Source: Bacillota bacterium
GTDB taxonomy: Bacteria > Bacillota > Dethiobacteria > DTU022
NCBI GenBank assembly: GCA_012800855.1
Contig: JAAZIN010000091.1
Location: 1-34,062, forward strand
Length of the DNA: 34,062 bases
Direction: 5' to 3'
Each line of letters begins with the position of its first letter. Position 1 is the first letter of the stretch. Positions 1 to 7,299 of the stretch are shown here, piece by piece. The notes under the pieces were generated by a model. That model was not told the origin of the DNA. It searched no databases and saw only the letters and a list, made by a program, of their open reading frames with translations. The position numbers and the translations under genes are program-made.

Positions 1-83
1 AAGGTTTGAGGTTAGACATTATTAGCATTCAAGAGAATCTATGGGATAAACAGGTGAATTTTTGATAAACCGAAGGCCCAATA

Positions 84-121
84 GGGCATGGAGCATGCTA
101 TTTCGAGCATGCTCCATGCCC
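84..121. repeat. Perfect 16-bp inverted repeat downstream of hydA
   Basis: Two perfectly complementary 16-base arms (84-99 and 106-121) flank a 6-base loop, about 70 bases beyond the hydA stop codon. On the minus strand it lies where the hydCBA transcript should end, but no T-run follows the stem, so it is not a textbook intrinsic terminator. It may act as an RNA 3'-end stabiliser, a weak terminator or a dispersed palindromic repeat. Nothing else recognisable is seen in 1-188 apart from a pyrimidine-rich tract at about 150-184. Confidence 0.6.
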
Positions 122-188
122 GGCCCGAATTTGTTCTGGTCCGGCGATACACCTTCTGATTTCCGACCTCTGACCTCCGGCCTCCAAA

Positions 189-1982
189 CTACATGGGCTG
201 GACCTTCTGCTTGTGCTCTTTCTTGAGCAGCGGTTCGGGGGCGTAAAGGCGCCGGGCCACGTAACCGGTGTGGAGCAGGCGGTGGGCCAGCTCGCTGCCC
301 GGGTGGCCGAGGAAGTCCCGGTAAAGCTTCTGCACTGCCGGGTTGGCATGGGCCTTGCGGCACTCCATCCGCCGGTCCAGCTCGTAAAGGCCGCCGCTTC
401 GGCGGGAGCGGTGGGCCACCTGCTCGTTCCAGTCGTTGGTCTCAATGTAGATGGGCTGCCCCCCTCCCCCCACGCAGCCGGCCGGGCAGGCCATGACCTC
501 GACGAAGTGATACTCCTTCTCCCCTTTCTTGAGAGCCTCGATGAGACGGCGCGCCTCCCCGGTGCCTCGGGCCACGGCCACCTTCAAGCGCAGGTCTCCC
601 ACCTGGATCTCGGCGTCCTTGTACTTGTCCGAGCGGACCTGGGGGAATTCCACGTTCTCCAGCTCCCTCCCGGTAAGCCACTCGCAGGCCGTGCGCAGGG
701 CCGCCTCCATCACTCCGCCGGTGGAGCCGAAAATGATCCCCGCGCCGCTGGCATGGCCCAGCGGCTCGTCAAAGTCTTCCTCGGGCAGCTTGCGCAGGTC
801 GATGCCCGCCTGGAAGAGCATCTGCACGAATTCGCGGGTACTCAGCTCGGCGTCCACGTCGCGGTAGCCGCTGGCGTTCATCTCGGGGCGCAGCAGTTCG
901 TATTTCTTGGAGACGCAGGGCATGATGGAGACGACAAAGATGCGCGAGGGGTCGATCCCCGCCTCGCGGGCGTAGTAGGTCTTGGCCAGGGCCCCGAAGA
1001 TCTGCTGCGGCGATTTGACCTCGGAGAGGTTTTTAATATACTCCGGGTAGAAGAGCTCGCAGAAGCGGACCCAGCTGGGGCAGCAGGAGGTGAACTGGGG
1101 AAAGGGGCCGCCGCGCTCCAGCCGCTCCAGGAACTCGGTGGCCTCCTCCATGACGGTGACATCGGCGCCGAAGCAATCGTCGAAGACGCGGTCGAAGCCG
1201 AGCCGCCTCAGCGCCGCCGCCATCTGCCCCGGCAGCGGCGTCCCCACGGGGTAGCCGAACTCCTCCCCGATGGAGGTGCGGATGGAGGGAGCGGTCTGGA
1301 CGACCACGTGCAGGTTGGGATCGCGCAGCGCCTCCCAGACGCGGGCGGTGGAATCATGCTCCCGCAGCGCCCCCGTGGGGCAGACGGTGACGCACTGGCC
1401 GCAGTAAATGCAGGGGGTCTCCATGAGCGAACCGTTGAACGCCGGCCCCACGACGGCATTGAAGGAGCGCTCCACCATGCGGTAGATCCCCACCGCCTGG
1501 TAGTACTCGCATACGGCGAGGCAGCGCCGGCAGCGGATGCACTTGTCCGGCTCGCGCACCACCGAGGGTGAGAGGTCGTCAACGGGGAAATGGTTGCGGC
1601 TGCCCTCGATGTGCAGGTCCCTGATGCCGTAGCGCTTGGCCAGCCGCTGCAGCTCGCAGTTGAGGCTGCGCTCGCAGGTGAGGCACTCGAAGGGGTGATC
1701 GGAGAGCAGCAGCTCGAGCATCTGCTTGCGCGCCGCGATTACCTCCGGGGTATGGGTGTAGACCCGCATCCCCGCGGCGGCCGGGAGCACGCAGGAGGCG
1801 TCCAGGGTCGGCCTTCCCTCCACCTGCACCAGGCAGATGCGGCAGGCGGCGGGGGCGTTGAGATCCTTCAGGTAGCAGAGGGTGGGGATGTCGATGCCGG
1901 CCTGGCGCGCGGCCTCTAGTACGGAGGTCCCCTCCTCCACCTCCACCTCCCGGTCATCGATCCATAGCTTCAGCTTCGGCAA
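189..1982 (-). CDS. hydA: [FeFe] hydrogenase catalytic subunit HydA (bifurcating type)
   Basis: Catalytic subunit of a trimeric cytoplasmic [FeFe] hydrogenase that couples H2 formation or uptake to NAD(P)H and ferredoxin. From the chosen start the protein has 597 residues. It contains an N-terminal [2Fe-2S] domain (C36, C47, C50, C64), a His-Cys [4Fe-4S] site (H96, C100, C103, C109) and two [4Fe-4S] motifs (C148-C158 and C191-C201). The H-cluster domain has TSCCPSW at 298-304, MPCVSKKYE at 354-362 and MACPAGCVGGGGQP at 497-510. A small-subunit-like tail (about 543-575) ends it. All H-cluster cysteines are present. It is the last gene of hydC-hydB-hydA and its start overlaps hydB by 29 bases. 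I chose the TTG at 1982 because GGGGAGGGAGG lies just upstream; a TTG at 2012 is possible. The multi-cluster architecture with HydB and HydC is that of electron-bifurcating group A3 enzymes; bifurcation itself is inferred. Confidence 0.95.
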   Translation of the reverse strand: MPKLKLWIDDREVEVEEGTSVLEAARQAGIDIPTLCYLKDLNAPAACRICLVQVEGRPTLDASCVLPAAAGMRVYTHTPEVIAARKQMLELLLSDHPFECLTCERSLNCELQRLAKRYGIRDLHIEGSRNHFPVDDLSPSVVREPDKCIRCRRCLAVCEYYQAVGIYRMVERSFNAVVGPAFNGSLMETPCIYCGQCVTVCPTGALREHDSTARVWEALRDPNLHVVVQTAPSIRTSIGEEFGYPVGTPLPGQMAAALRRLGFDRVFDDCFGADVTVMEEATEFLERLERGGPFPQFTSCCPSWVRFCELFYPEYIKNLSEVKSPQQIFGALAKTYYAREAGIDPSRIFVVSIMPCVSKKYELLRPEMNASGYRDVDAELSTREFVQMLFQAGIDLRKLPEEDFDEPLGHASGAGIIFGSTGGVMEAALRTACEWLTGRELENVEFPQVRSDKYKDAEIQVGDLRLKVAVARGTGEARRLIEALKKGEKEYHFVEVMACPAGCVGGGGQPIYIETNDWNEQVAHRSRRSGGLYELDRRMECRKAHANPAVQKLYRDFLGHPGSELAHRLLHTGYVARRLYAPEPLLKKEHKQKVQPM

Positions 1983-3819
1983 GGCGCCTCCCTCCCCTGG
2001 TAATGGCGTCAAAGGGGCATTCTTCGAGGCAGCGCAGGCAGTCGCTGCATTTTTCGAGATCGATCTTGTAAGGGGTTCCCCTCGCCCCGGTAATGGCCTG
2101 CGACGGGCAGATGCGGGAGCAGATGCCGCAGGCCTTGCAGATCTCGGGGTTGATCCGCGGCCGCATCAGGCTGCGGCAGACCCCGGCGGGGCAGCGGCGC
2201 TCCCTGATATGGGCCAGGTATTCCTCCCGGAAGAGGCGCAGGGTGTTCAGGAGCGGATTGGGCGCGGCGCGGCCCAGGCCGCAGAGGGAGCTGTTTTTCA
2301 TCAGCAGGGCCAGCTGCTCCAGCGTCTCCAGGTCCCGCTCCTCCCCCTTCCCCTCCGTTATTTTCTGCAGAATCTCCAGCAGGCGCTTGCTGCCGACGCG
2401 GCAGGGGGTGCACTTGCCGCAGGATTCATCCTGGCTGAAGTCGAGGTAGAAGCGGGCCAGGTCCACCATGCAAGTATCCTCGTCCAGGATAATCAGCCCC
2501 CCCGAGCCCACCATGGATCCGGCTTCCTGCAGGCTGTCGTAATCCATGGGGATGTCCAGCGCCTCTTCGCCGAGGCAGCCTCCCGAGGGGCCGCCGGTTT
2601 GCGCAGCCTTGAATTTTTTGTTGCCGGGAATGCCGCCGCCGATGTCAAAAATGATCCGGCGCAGCGTTGTCCCCAGGGGCACTTCCACCAGGCCGGTATG
2701 CCTCACCTTGCCGGCGAGGGCGAAGACCTTCGTCCCGGGGCTCCTCTCCGTGCCCAGCTCGGTGAAGCGATGGCTGCCGTGAAGGATGATGAGGGGAATG
2801 TTGGCCAGAGTCTCCACGTTGTTGATTAAAGTCGGCTTTCCCCAGAGTCCCTTTTGGGCGGGAAAGGGCGGCTTCGGTTCGGGGTCGCCGCGGGTGCCGT
2901 GAAGCGACGAGATCAGGGCCGTCTCTTCGCCGCAGACGAAGGCCCCGGCGCCGGTGCGAATTTCTATATCAAAGGAGAAGCCTTTCTCGAGGATGTTCCC
3001 GCCCAGGAATTTTTTCTCGCGGGCCTGCGCGATGGCCTCGCGGCAGCGGCGCAGCGCCACCGGGTATTCCGCCCGCACGTAGATGTAGCCGCGGGATGCG
3101 CCCACGGCGTAGCCGGCGATGATCATCCCTTCCAAGACGCTGTGCGGGTCCCCCTCCAGGATGCTGCGGTCCATGAAGGCCCCGGGGTCCCCTTCGTCGG
3201 CATTGCAGATGACGTACTTCTCGTCGCCATGCGCCTGGTGGACCAACTCCCACTTGCGCCCGGTGGGAAAGCCTCCCCCGCCGCGGCCGCGCAGCCCCGA
3301 TTTTTTTATTTCATCGATCACTTCCTCCGGGGTCATCTCGGCCAGGGCCCGGGCCAGGGCGGCGTAGCCGCGGTATTTCAGGTAGTCGTCGATGTGGGGG
3401 GAGATGACCCCGCAGTTGCGCAGCACCAGCCTGGTCTGCTCGCGGTAAAAGGGCATCTCCTCGCGCTTGCGGATGATTTCCTCGCTGTGCGGGTCGCGGT
3501 GCAGCAGCTCTTCCACAACCCGCCCGCCGATAATGTGCTCCCTTACGATGGTCCGCGCATCGTCGGGGCCCAGCTTCTGGTAGACAATGCCCTCCGGGTA
3601 GACGATAATGGAAGGCCCCTGGCTGCAGTCGCCGATGCAGCCGATAACATCGACGGGGATCTGCCCGGCCAGGCCCTTTTGCTGCAGCTCTTCATCGAGG
3701 GCTTCCTGCACTTTGCGGCAGCCCAGCGAGCGGCAGGGGATGCCGCCGCAAATGAGAATGCGATGCTCCGTTTCCGGCCTGACCCTCTCCTGCATGAGCT
3801 CCTCCAGCAGGGTGCTCAT
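1954..3819 (-). CDS. hydB: NADH-binding, NuoF-like hydrogenase subunit HydB
   Basis: Flavin- and NAD(P)H-binding subunit of the hydrogenase complex, homologous to complex I NuoF. The 621-residue protein has an N-terminal thioredoxin-like [2Fe-2S] region (C24, C29, C34, C61, C65) and the FMN/NADH fold with the glycine-rich GRGGGGFPTGRKWE at 178-191 and GDPGAFMDRS at 210-219. It then has a [4Fe-4S] site (C467, C470, C473, C513) and a C-terminal two-cluster ferredoxin domain (C561-C571 and C591-C601). The extra N- and C-terminal Fe-S domains distinguish HydB from plain NuoF. A longer open frame runs to 4050, but the ATG at 3819 forms an ATGA overlap with the hydC stop and the family fold begins soon after it, so translational coupling is likely. 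Confidence 0.94.
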   Translation of the reverse strand: MSTLLEELMQERVRPETEHRILICGGIPCRSLGCRKVQEALDEELQQKGLAGQIPVDVIGCIGDCSQGPSIIVYPEGIVYQKLGPDDARTIVREHIIGGRVVEELLHRDPHSEEIIRKREEMPFYREQTRLVLRNCGVISPHIDDYLKYRGYAALARALAEMTPEEVIDEIKKSGLRGRGGGGFPTGRKWELVHQAHGDEKYVICNADEGDPGAFMDRSILEGDPHSVLEGMIIAGYAVGASRGYIYVRAEYPVALRRCREAIAQAREKKFLGGNILEKGFSFDIEIRTGAGAFVCGEETALISSLHGTRGDPEPKPPFPAQKGLWGKPTLINNVETLANIPLIILHGSHRFTELGTERSPGTKVFALAGKVRHTGLVEVPLGTTLRRIIFDIGGGIPGNKKFKAAQTGGPSGGCLGEEALDIPMDYDSLQEAGSMVGSGGLIILDEDTCMVDLARFYLDFSQDESCGKCTPCRVGSKRLLEILQKITEGKGEERDLETLEQLALLMKNSSLCGLGRAAPNPLLNTLRLFREEYLAHIRERRCPAGVCRSLMRPRINPEICKACGICSRICPSQAITGARGTPYKIDLEKCSDCLRCLEECPFDAITRGGRRLAEAEAMDR

Positions 3820-4358
3820 ATTTTCGTTAACTCCTCCAGGAGCGCCGGCAGCTTTTCCGGGCTCATCTCGCCGTGCAGCTCCTCCCCTATTTTGATTACC
3901 GGGGCGGCGCTGCAGGCGCCGACGCAGCGTGTTGTGGCCACGCTGAAGCGCCCTTCTGAAGTGAATTTTCCCGGGCTGCCGCCGCACTGCTTCTGCAGTT
4001 CCTGCAGCAGCTTCTCCGCCCCCTTGACGTAGCAGGCCGTTCCCATGCACACCTCCAGGCGTGTCTTTCCCGCGGGGACGGTGGAGAAGAGGGAGTAGAA
4101 GCTGGCCACGCTGTAGACCTCGGCGAGGGGAATGGTTAGCTCGTTGGCCACGTGGATCATGGCCTTGCGCGGCAGGTAGCCGAATATCTCCTGCGCCTCC
4201 TGCAGGGCGGCAATGAGCACGCCGGGCTTTCCCTTGTATTTTTCCAGGGCCTGGGTCAGCCGTTCATACAGCTTCTTCTCTTGGACACCTGTTGTCGGCA
4301 CGGGATTTCCCTTCTTGCCTGCGCCCGGCATGATGCCGGGCTGATCCTGTGGAAGCAT
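3816..4358 (-). CDS. hydC: NuoE-like [2Fe-2S] hydrogenase subunit HydC
   Basis: Small electron-transfer subunit of the HydABC complex, related to the 24-kDa subunit of complex I. The C-terminal thioredoxin-like domain carries the four [2Fe-2S] ligands C104, C109, C145 and C149; the N-terminal part is the usual helical bundle (EAQEIFGYLP at 54-63). It is the first gene of the operon and overlaps hydB by four bases. The start is uncertain. The ATG at 4358 has no ribosome-binding site, and the next bases contain a 9-bp palindrome (4323-4341) that would be odd inside a coding start. A GTG at 4301, preceded by AAGAAGGG, would give a 161-residue protein closer to the usual family length. Confidence 0.9.
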   Translation of the reverse strand: MLPQDQPGIMPGAGKKGNPVPTTGVQEKKLYERLTQALEKYKGKPGVLIAALQEAQEIFGYLPRKAMIHVANELTIPLAEVYSVASFYSLFSTVPAGKTRLEVCMGTACYVKGAEKLLQELQKQCGGSPGKFTSEGRFSVATTRCVGACSAAPVIKIGEELHGEMSPEKLPALLEELTKI

Positions 4359-4394
4359 GCACCGCTGCTTTTATTTTGATGCATTATTCCCCTC

Positions 4395-4414
4395 TTTACT
4401 CATAAGAATGTAAA
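4395..4414. promoter_or_regulatory. Possible operator between hydC and the ECF gene
   Basis: A dyad with arms TTTAC (4395-4399) and GTAAA (4410-4414) separated by ten bases lies in the 93-base divergent spacer. Its position would suit a regulator of one or both transcription units. The sequence does not match the Rex consensus well, and no strong -35/-10 pair is seen for hydC. This is only a symmetry observation. Confidence 0.2.
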
Positions 4415-4451
4415 CAACAGGGGAACATGCTGGCAAAGGAGGCCTTATGCC

Positions 4452-4976
4452 ATGAAGGCGCGGGCGCGATTTTCGGTGCAGCAGCTGGCGCGGGTGGCGC
4501 TGCTGCTGGCGCTTACTCTCTCCGTGCAGTACCTGCGCTTGCCCACTCCGGTGACCGGGCCGCTGGTAAATCTCATGCTCATACTCTCCACCGCCTTGAC
4601 CGGGGCCGCCGGCGGCGCGGCCATTGGCCTGCTCACACCCTGGGCCGCGCTCATGCTGGGAATTATCCCTCCCGTTCTCGCCCCGGCCATTCCCTTCATC
4701 ATGGCCGGCAATGCCATTTACTGCTTCTGCTACGGGGTACTGGCTGGACGGATAAGAGGCGGCCCCTTCATTGGAGTTGTCCTGGGATCTCTTTTGAAGT
4801 TTGCTGTTATTGCCGGGGCTGCCCGCTACCTGCTGGCGCTGCCCTCCCCGGCGGCGGAGGCGCTCCTGCTGCCCCAGTTGATCAATGCCCTCATCGGCGG
4901 CGCCGCCGCGCTGCCCCTGGCCCATTACCTGAAGCGCCTTCTCAGTGAGCCAGGTGGACGGTCGTCGCCAAGGTAA
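4452..4976 (+). CDS. ECF-type transporter S component (substrate unknown)
   Basis: A small, very hydrophobic protein of 174 residues with about five or six membrane segments. It resembles the substrate-binding S components of energy-coupling-factor vitamin transporters, which dock on a shared EcfA-EcfT energising module. The N-terminal basic segment followed by LARVALLLALTLSVQYLRLP and a glycine/alanine-rich second helix fits that group. No EcfA or EcfT lies nearby, as is normal for group II ECF systems. AAAGGAGG at 4435-4442 sets the ATG at 4452. The substrate cannot be told from sequence. Divergence from the hydrogenase operon suggests at most shared regulation. Confidence 0.7.
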   Translation: MKARARFSVQQLARVALLLALTLSVQYLRLPTPVTGPLVNLMLILSTALTGAAGGAAIGLLTPWAALMLGIIPPVLAPAIPFIMAGNAIYCFCYGVLAGRIRGGPFIGVVLGSLLKFAVIAGAARYLLALPSPAAEALLLPQLINALIGGAAALPLAHYLKRLLSEPGGRSSPR

Positions 4977-4998
4977 TGATCCGCCCTGCTTGAGAAAA

Positions 4999-5083
4999 GT
5001 GGGACAAAAAGGTACGTCCCTAGTGTCCCGCATTTGTTTGGTTAACGGTGTAGGGGGCTGTCCCAAAAAGGGCAGCCCCCTAC
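4999..5083. repeat. Clustered inverted repeats (GGGAC/GTCCC and a 14-bp stem)
   Basis: Two hairpin-forming units follow the ECF gene. The first has GGGAC at 5001-5005 and GTCCC at 5016-5020, with another GTCCC-like copy at 5024-5029. The second, 5050-5083, pairs GTAGGGGGCTG with CAGCCCCCTAC and extends through CCC/GGG around an AAAAA loop with one bulged T. The second unit is a strong stem between two convergent genes, so it may work as a bidirectional terminator, but no T-run follows on either strand. The make-up looks like a dispersed intergenic repeat. Confidence 0.5.
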
Positions 5084-5132
5084 ATATTGGCTCCATACCT
5101 TTATCAGTATAACGCCTGCTCGTAGTAAAACA

Positions 5133-5168
5133 GCTTCTTGCTTCTATCTTCTTGCCTCTTGCTTCTTG
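5133..5168. repeat. Pyrimidine-rich low-complexity tract
   Basis: Degenerate repetition of CTTCTTG/CTTCTATC units directly after the stop codon of the minus-strand deacetylase gene. A similar degenerate pyrimidine tract lies at about 150-184, directly after hydA. No coding function is seen. Confidence 0.45.
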
Positions 5169-6269
5169 CTAGAGGTTGTTGGCCTCGATGAGCTGCTGCA
5201 CGGTGACGCCGAAGCGGCGGGCGATGCTGTAGAGGGTGTCGCCGCTTTTTACCGTATAGGTGGTCTGCCCGCCTGAACTCGGCGGCGGGAGCATCTTGTC
5301 TACCGTGGTGAAGCTGTAGCCCTGGCTGAGCAGTCCCTCGATGATTCGGGGCAGCGCCTGCACCGTGGCGGGGCCGCCTACGTGCATGAGGACGATGCCG
5401 TTGTTTGAGGCCTTGTCTAAAGTCCGCTTGACGATGAAATCCACATCAATAAGAGTGTCCTTCCCGTCCACCTTTCTCGTGTTTCCGGCATCCCAGTCCA
5501 GGGTGTCTATGGTCCACATGATCGTGTAGGGGTAGCCTTCCTCGGCCAGGATTTTTCGAAGCTCATCGTTGTAGGCCCCGTAAGGAGGACGGAAAAGATA
5601 GGGCCGGACACCGCAGATCTCCTCGATGATCCGCGTCGATTCGCGCAACTCTTCGCGGATTTCGGCGGCGCTCATCTTGGTCATATCGCCATGCGTCAAG
5701 GAGTGGTTGCCTATGGTATGGCCCCGCCGGGCGATCTCCTGGCCGAGTCCGCGATCCTTATTTTCGGTTAACCACAATGCCCGGGGGAAGAAGGTCGCCT
5801 TGATGCCGTACTGGTCGAGCACGTTTAGAAGAGGAATGGTCTGATCGTAAAGCCATCCCGAATCGAAGGTGAGGGCAATCTGCTTCTGGTCCGAAGAAAG
5901 GGTGCCGCTGGTGATCACCTTGGAAAGGGAGCTGCTCTCCCCGCCGCTGCTGCCGGGAATGATCAAAACCTGCCCCACGTAGATCACCGGGTCCTTGCCC
6001 GGATCTTCCTCATTGGGCTCTTGACTCGGCGGATCTTCATTGGCCCCTCCGGGTTTGGAGGGGGCGTCAACAGGACCGGGTTTTTCCCCGGGTTCTTCGC
6101 CGCCGGGCTCCTCATGTTCATCCTTGCCGTTCGGGGCCGTGATTTCGCCCATGCCGAGCCAGTGGAGCAGATTCCCGGAGGCGATAACATAGCCCGCTGC
6201 AACCACCAGGGCCGCCAGCAGCAGGATGAAAACGGTCCGGCCGAAATTCCTTCTCTTCCTTTTTGGCAA
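5169..6269 (-). CDS. Membrane-anchored NodB polysaccharide deacetylase with LysM
   Basis: Probable extracytoplasmic deacetylase acting on peptidoglycan or another N-acetylated glycan. After a basic start comes one membrane segment (FILLLAALVVAAGYVIA), a long Pro/Glu/Gly-rich linker, a NodB domain and a C-terminal LysM peptidoglycan-binding domain (YTVKSGDTLYSIARRFGVTV). NodB motifs seen are TFDSGW, HSLTHGD (the HxxxH metal site) and RPPYGAYN. The usual TFDDG aspartate pair is TFDSG here, so the second aspartate, normally a metal ligand, is serine. I chose the TTG at 6269 because AAGGAGGTGG precedes it at good spacing; the open frame upstream to 6419 is AT-rich intergenic sequence. It is transcribed alone from an extended -10 promoter. 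A role in spore or vegetative wall remodelling is inferred. Confidence 0.85.
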   Translation of the reverse strand: MPKRKRRNFGRTVFILLLAALVVAAGYVIASGNLLHWLGMGEITAPNGKDEHEEPGGEEPGEKPGPVDAPSKPGGANEDPPSQEPNEEDPGKDPVIYVGQVLIIPGSSGGESSSLSKVITSGTLSSDQKQIALTFDSGWLYDQTIPLLNVLDQYGIKATFFPRALWLTENKDRGLGQEIARRGHTIGNHSLTHGDMTKMSAAEIREELRESTRIIEEICGVRPYLFRPPYGAYNDELRKILAEEGYPYTIMWTIDTLDWDAGNTRKVDGKDTLIDVDFIVKRTLDKASNNGIVLMHVGGPATVQALPRIIEGLLSQGYSFTTVDKMLPPPSSGGQTTYTVKSGDTLYSIARRFGVTVQQLIEANNL

Positions 6270-6293
6270 GAGCGCCACCTCCTTGTTGGGCCG

Positions 6294-6302
6294 ATTATAA
6301 CA
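6294..6302 (-). promoter_or_regulatory. Extended -10 promoter of the deacetylase gene
   Basis: On the minus strand TGTTATAAT (an extended -10, TGnTATAAT) ends 25 bases before the TTG start. No clear -35 box is visible at 17 bases, which is common for extended -10 promoters. Confidence 0.55.
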
Positions 6303-6429
6303 CATACATATTAACAATATGTTTTTTGTGCACATTTTTTTGTTAAAATATTTGTTACCCGCGAAATAATAACAGTCTATCAAATTGATTAAAACATTGT
6401 TTCGCGCAGTGGTAAACAAAAATTATTGT

Positions 6430-6438
6430 TGCTATAAT
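6430..6438 (+). promoter_or_regulatory. Extended -10 promoter of the TtcA-like gene
   Basis: TGCTATAAT fits the extended -10 consensus and lies 53 bases before the TTG start at 6492. The -35 region is poor. Between the box and the gene there is a short GC-rich leader. Confidence 0.55.
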
Positions 6439-6491
6439 CAGTTCTGCGGCGGGCTCATGAGGCCCCCTGAGTTTTCCTGGGAGGCAGTCTC

Positions 6492-7220
6492 TTGCAAAAA
6501 AGCGACGGCAAGTGGTTCTTAACCAGGGTCAAGCAGACCATTTTTAACTACCGGATGATCGAAGCGGGGGACAATGTGGCCGTGGCCCTCTCGGGGGGCA
6601 AGGACAGCGGCGCCCTCCTCTACATCCTCGACCTTTTCCGGCGCCATGCCCCCTTCTCCTTTACACTCCAGGCCATCTACGTGGACCTGGGCTGGCCGGT
6701 GGACATGGGGCCCCTCTTTCAATACGCGGAAAGCTTGCAAGTTCCCCTCCATGTGGAGAAGACCGCCATCGCCAAGGTGGTTTTCGAGATTCGCCGGGAG
6801 AAGAACCCCTGCTCCTTGTGCGCCAAAATGCGCCGCGGCGCGCTTCACCAGGCTGCCCGGCAACTGGGTTCCAACAAGGTGGCCCTGGGGCATCACCTTG
6901 ACGACGCCATTGAAACCTTCCTGCTAAACCTGGTCTTTACGGGGAGTTTTGACACCTTCAAGCCCAATACTTACCTTGATCGCTCCAACCTCTACCAGAT
7001 CCGGCCGCTGATCCAGATCCCCGGGCGGACCCTCGCCGCCCTCGCCCGCCGCGAAAAGATCCCCGTCATTGAAAACCCCTGCCCGGTAAGCGGCAAAACA
7101 AAGCGGCACGAGATGGCCGCCCTGGTGGAAGAGTTGACCTCTCGCTATCCCGACCTGCGCCAGAAATTCCGCAGCGCCTTCCTGGGCAGCCCCCTGTGGC
7201 CGCCGCCCGAAGAGCGCTAA
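6492..7220 (+). CDS. TtcA-family PP-loop ATPase with Fe-S cysteines
   Basis: ATP-dependent sulfur-transfer enzyme related to TtcA, which makes 2-thiocytidine in tRNA using a [4Fe-4S] cluster. The 242-residue protein has the PP-loop SGGKDS at 34-39, the paired cysteines C107 and C110 in NPCSLCAKMRRG, a third cysteine C197, and the TtcA-like GHHLDDAIETFLLNL block at 133-147. These are the three cysteines expected for the cluster. The TTG at 6492 is preceded by GGGAGG. It lies upstream of the acyl-CoA synthetase with a 79-base gap containing GC hairpins, so co-transcription is uncertain. Many Clostridia carry several such paralogues of unproven specificity, so I give the family and not a gene name. 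It lacks LarE features, although larB and larC are nearby. Confidence 0.8.
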   Translation: MQKSDGKWFLTRVKQTIFNYRMIEAGDNVAVALSGGKDSGALLYILDLFRRHAPFSFTLQAIYVDLGWPVDMGPLFQYAESLQVPLHVEKTAIAKVVFEIRREKNPCSLCAKMRRGALHQAARQLGSNKVALGHHLDDAIETFLLNLVFTGSFDTFKPNTYLDRSNLYQIRPLIQIPGRTLAALARREKIPVIENPCPVSGKTKRHEMAALVEELTSRYPDLRQKFRSAFLGSPLWPPPEER

Positions 7221-7299
7221 ACGCCTCCGCCGCCCGGAGGAAGGATCGGGGCGCCTTCCGGCGAAATTTTCTAACAAAAATACGCGGAGGGGTGAGGCC

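Noticed and set aside
213-1571. Long plus-strand open frame opposite hydA
   Set aside because: A GC-rich shadow frame; the minus strand encodes an unmistakable hydrogenase with all metal ligands.
6492-7220. LarE partner for larBC
   Set aside because: It has the PP-loop, but the CxxC plus third cysteine and the GHHLDDAIET block are those of the TtcA group.
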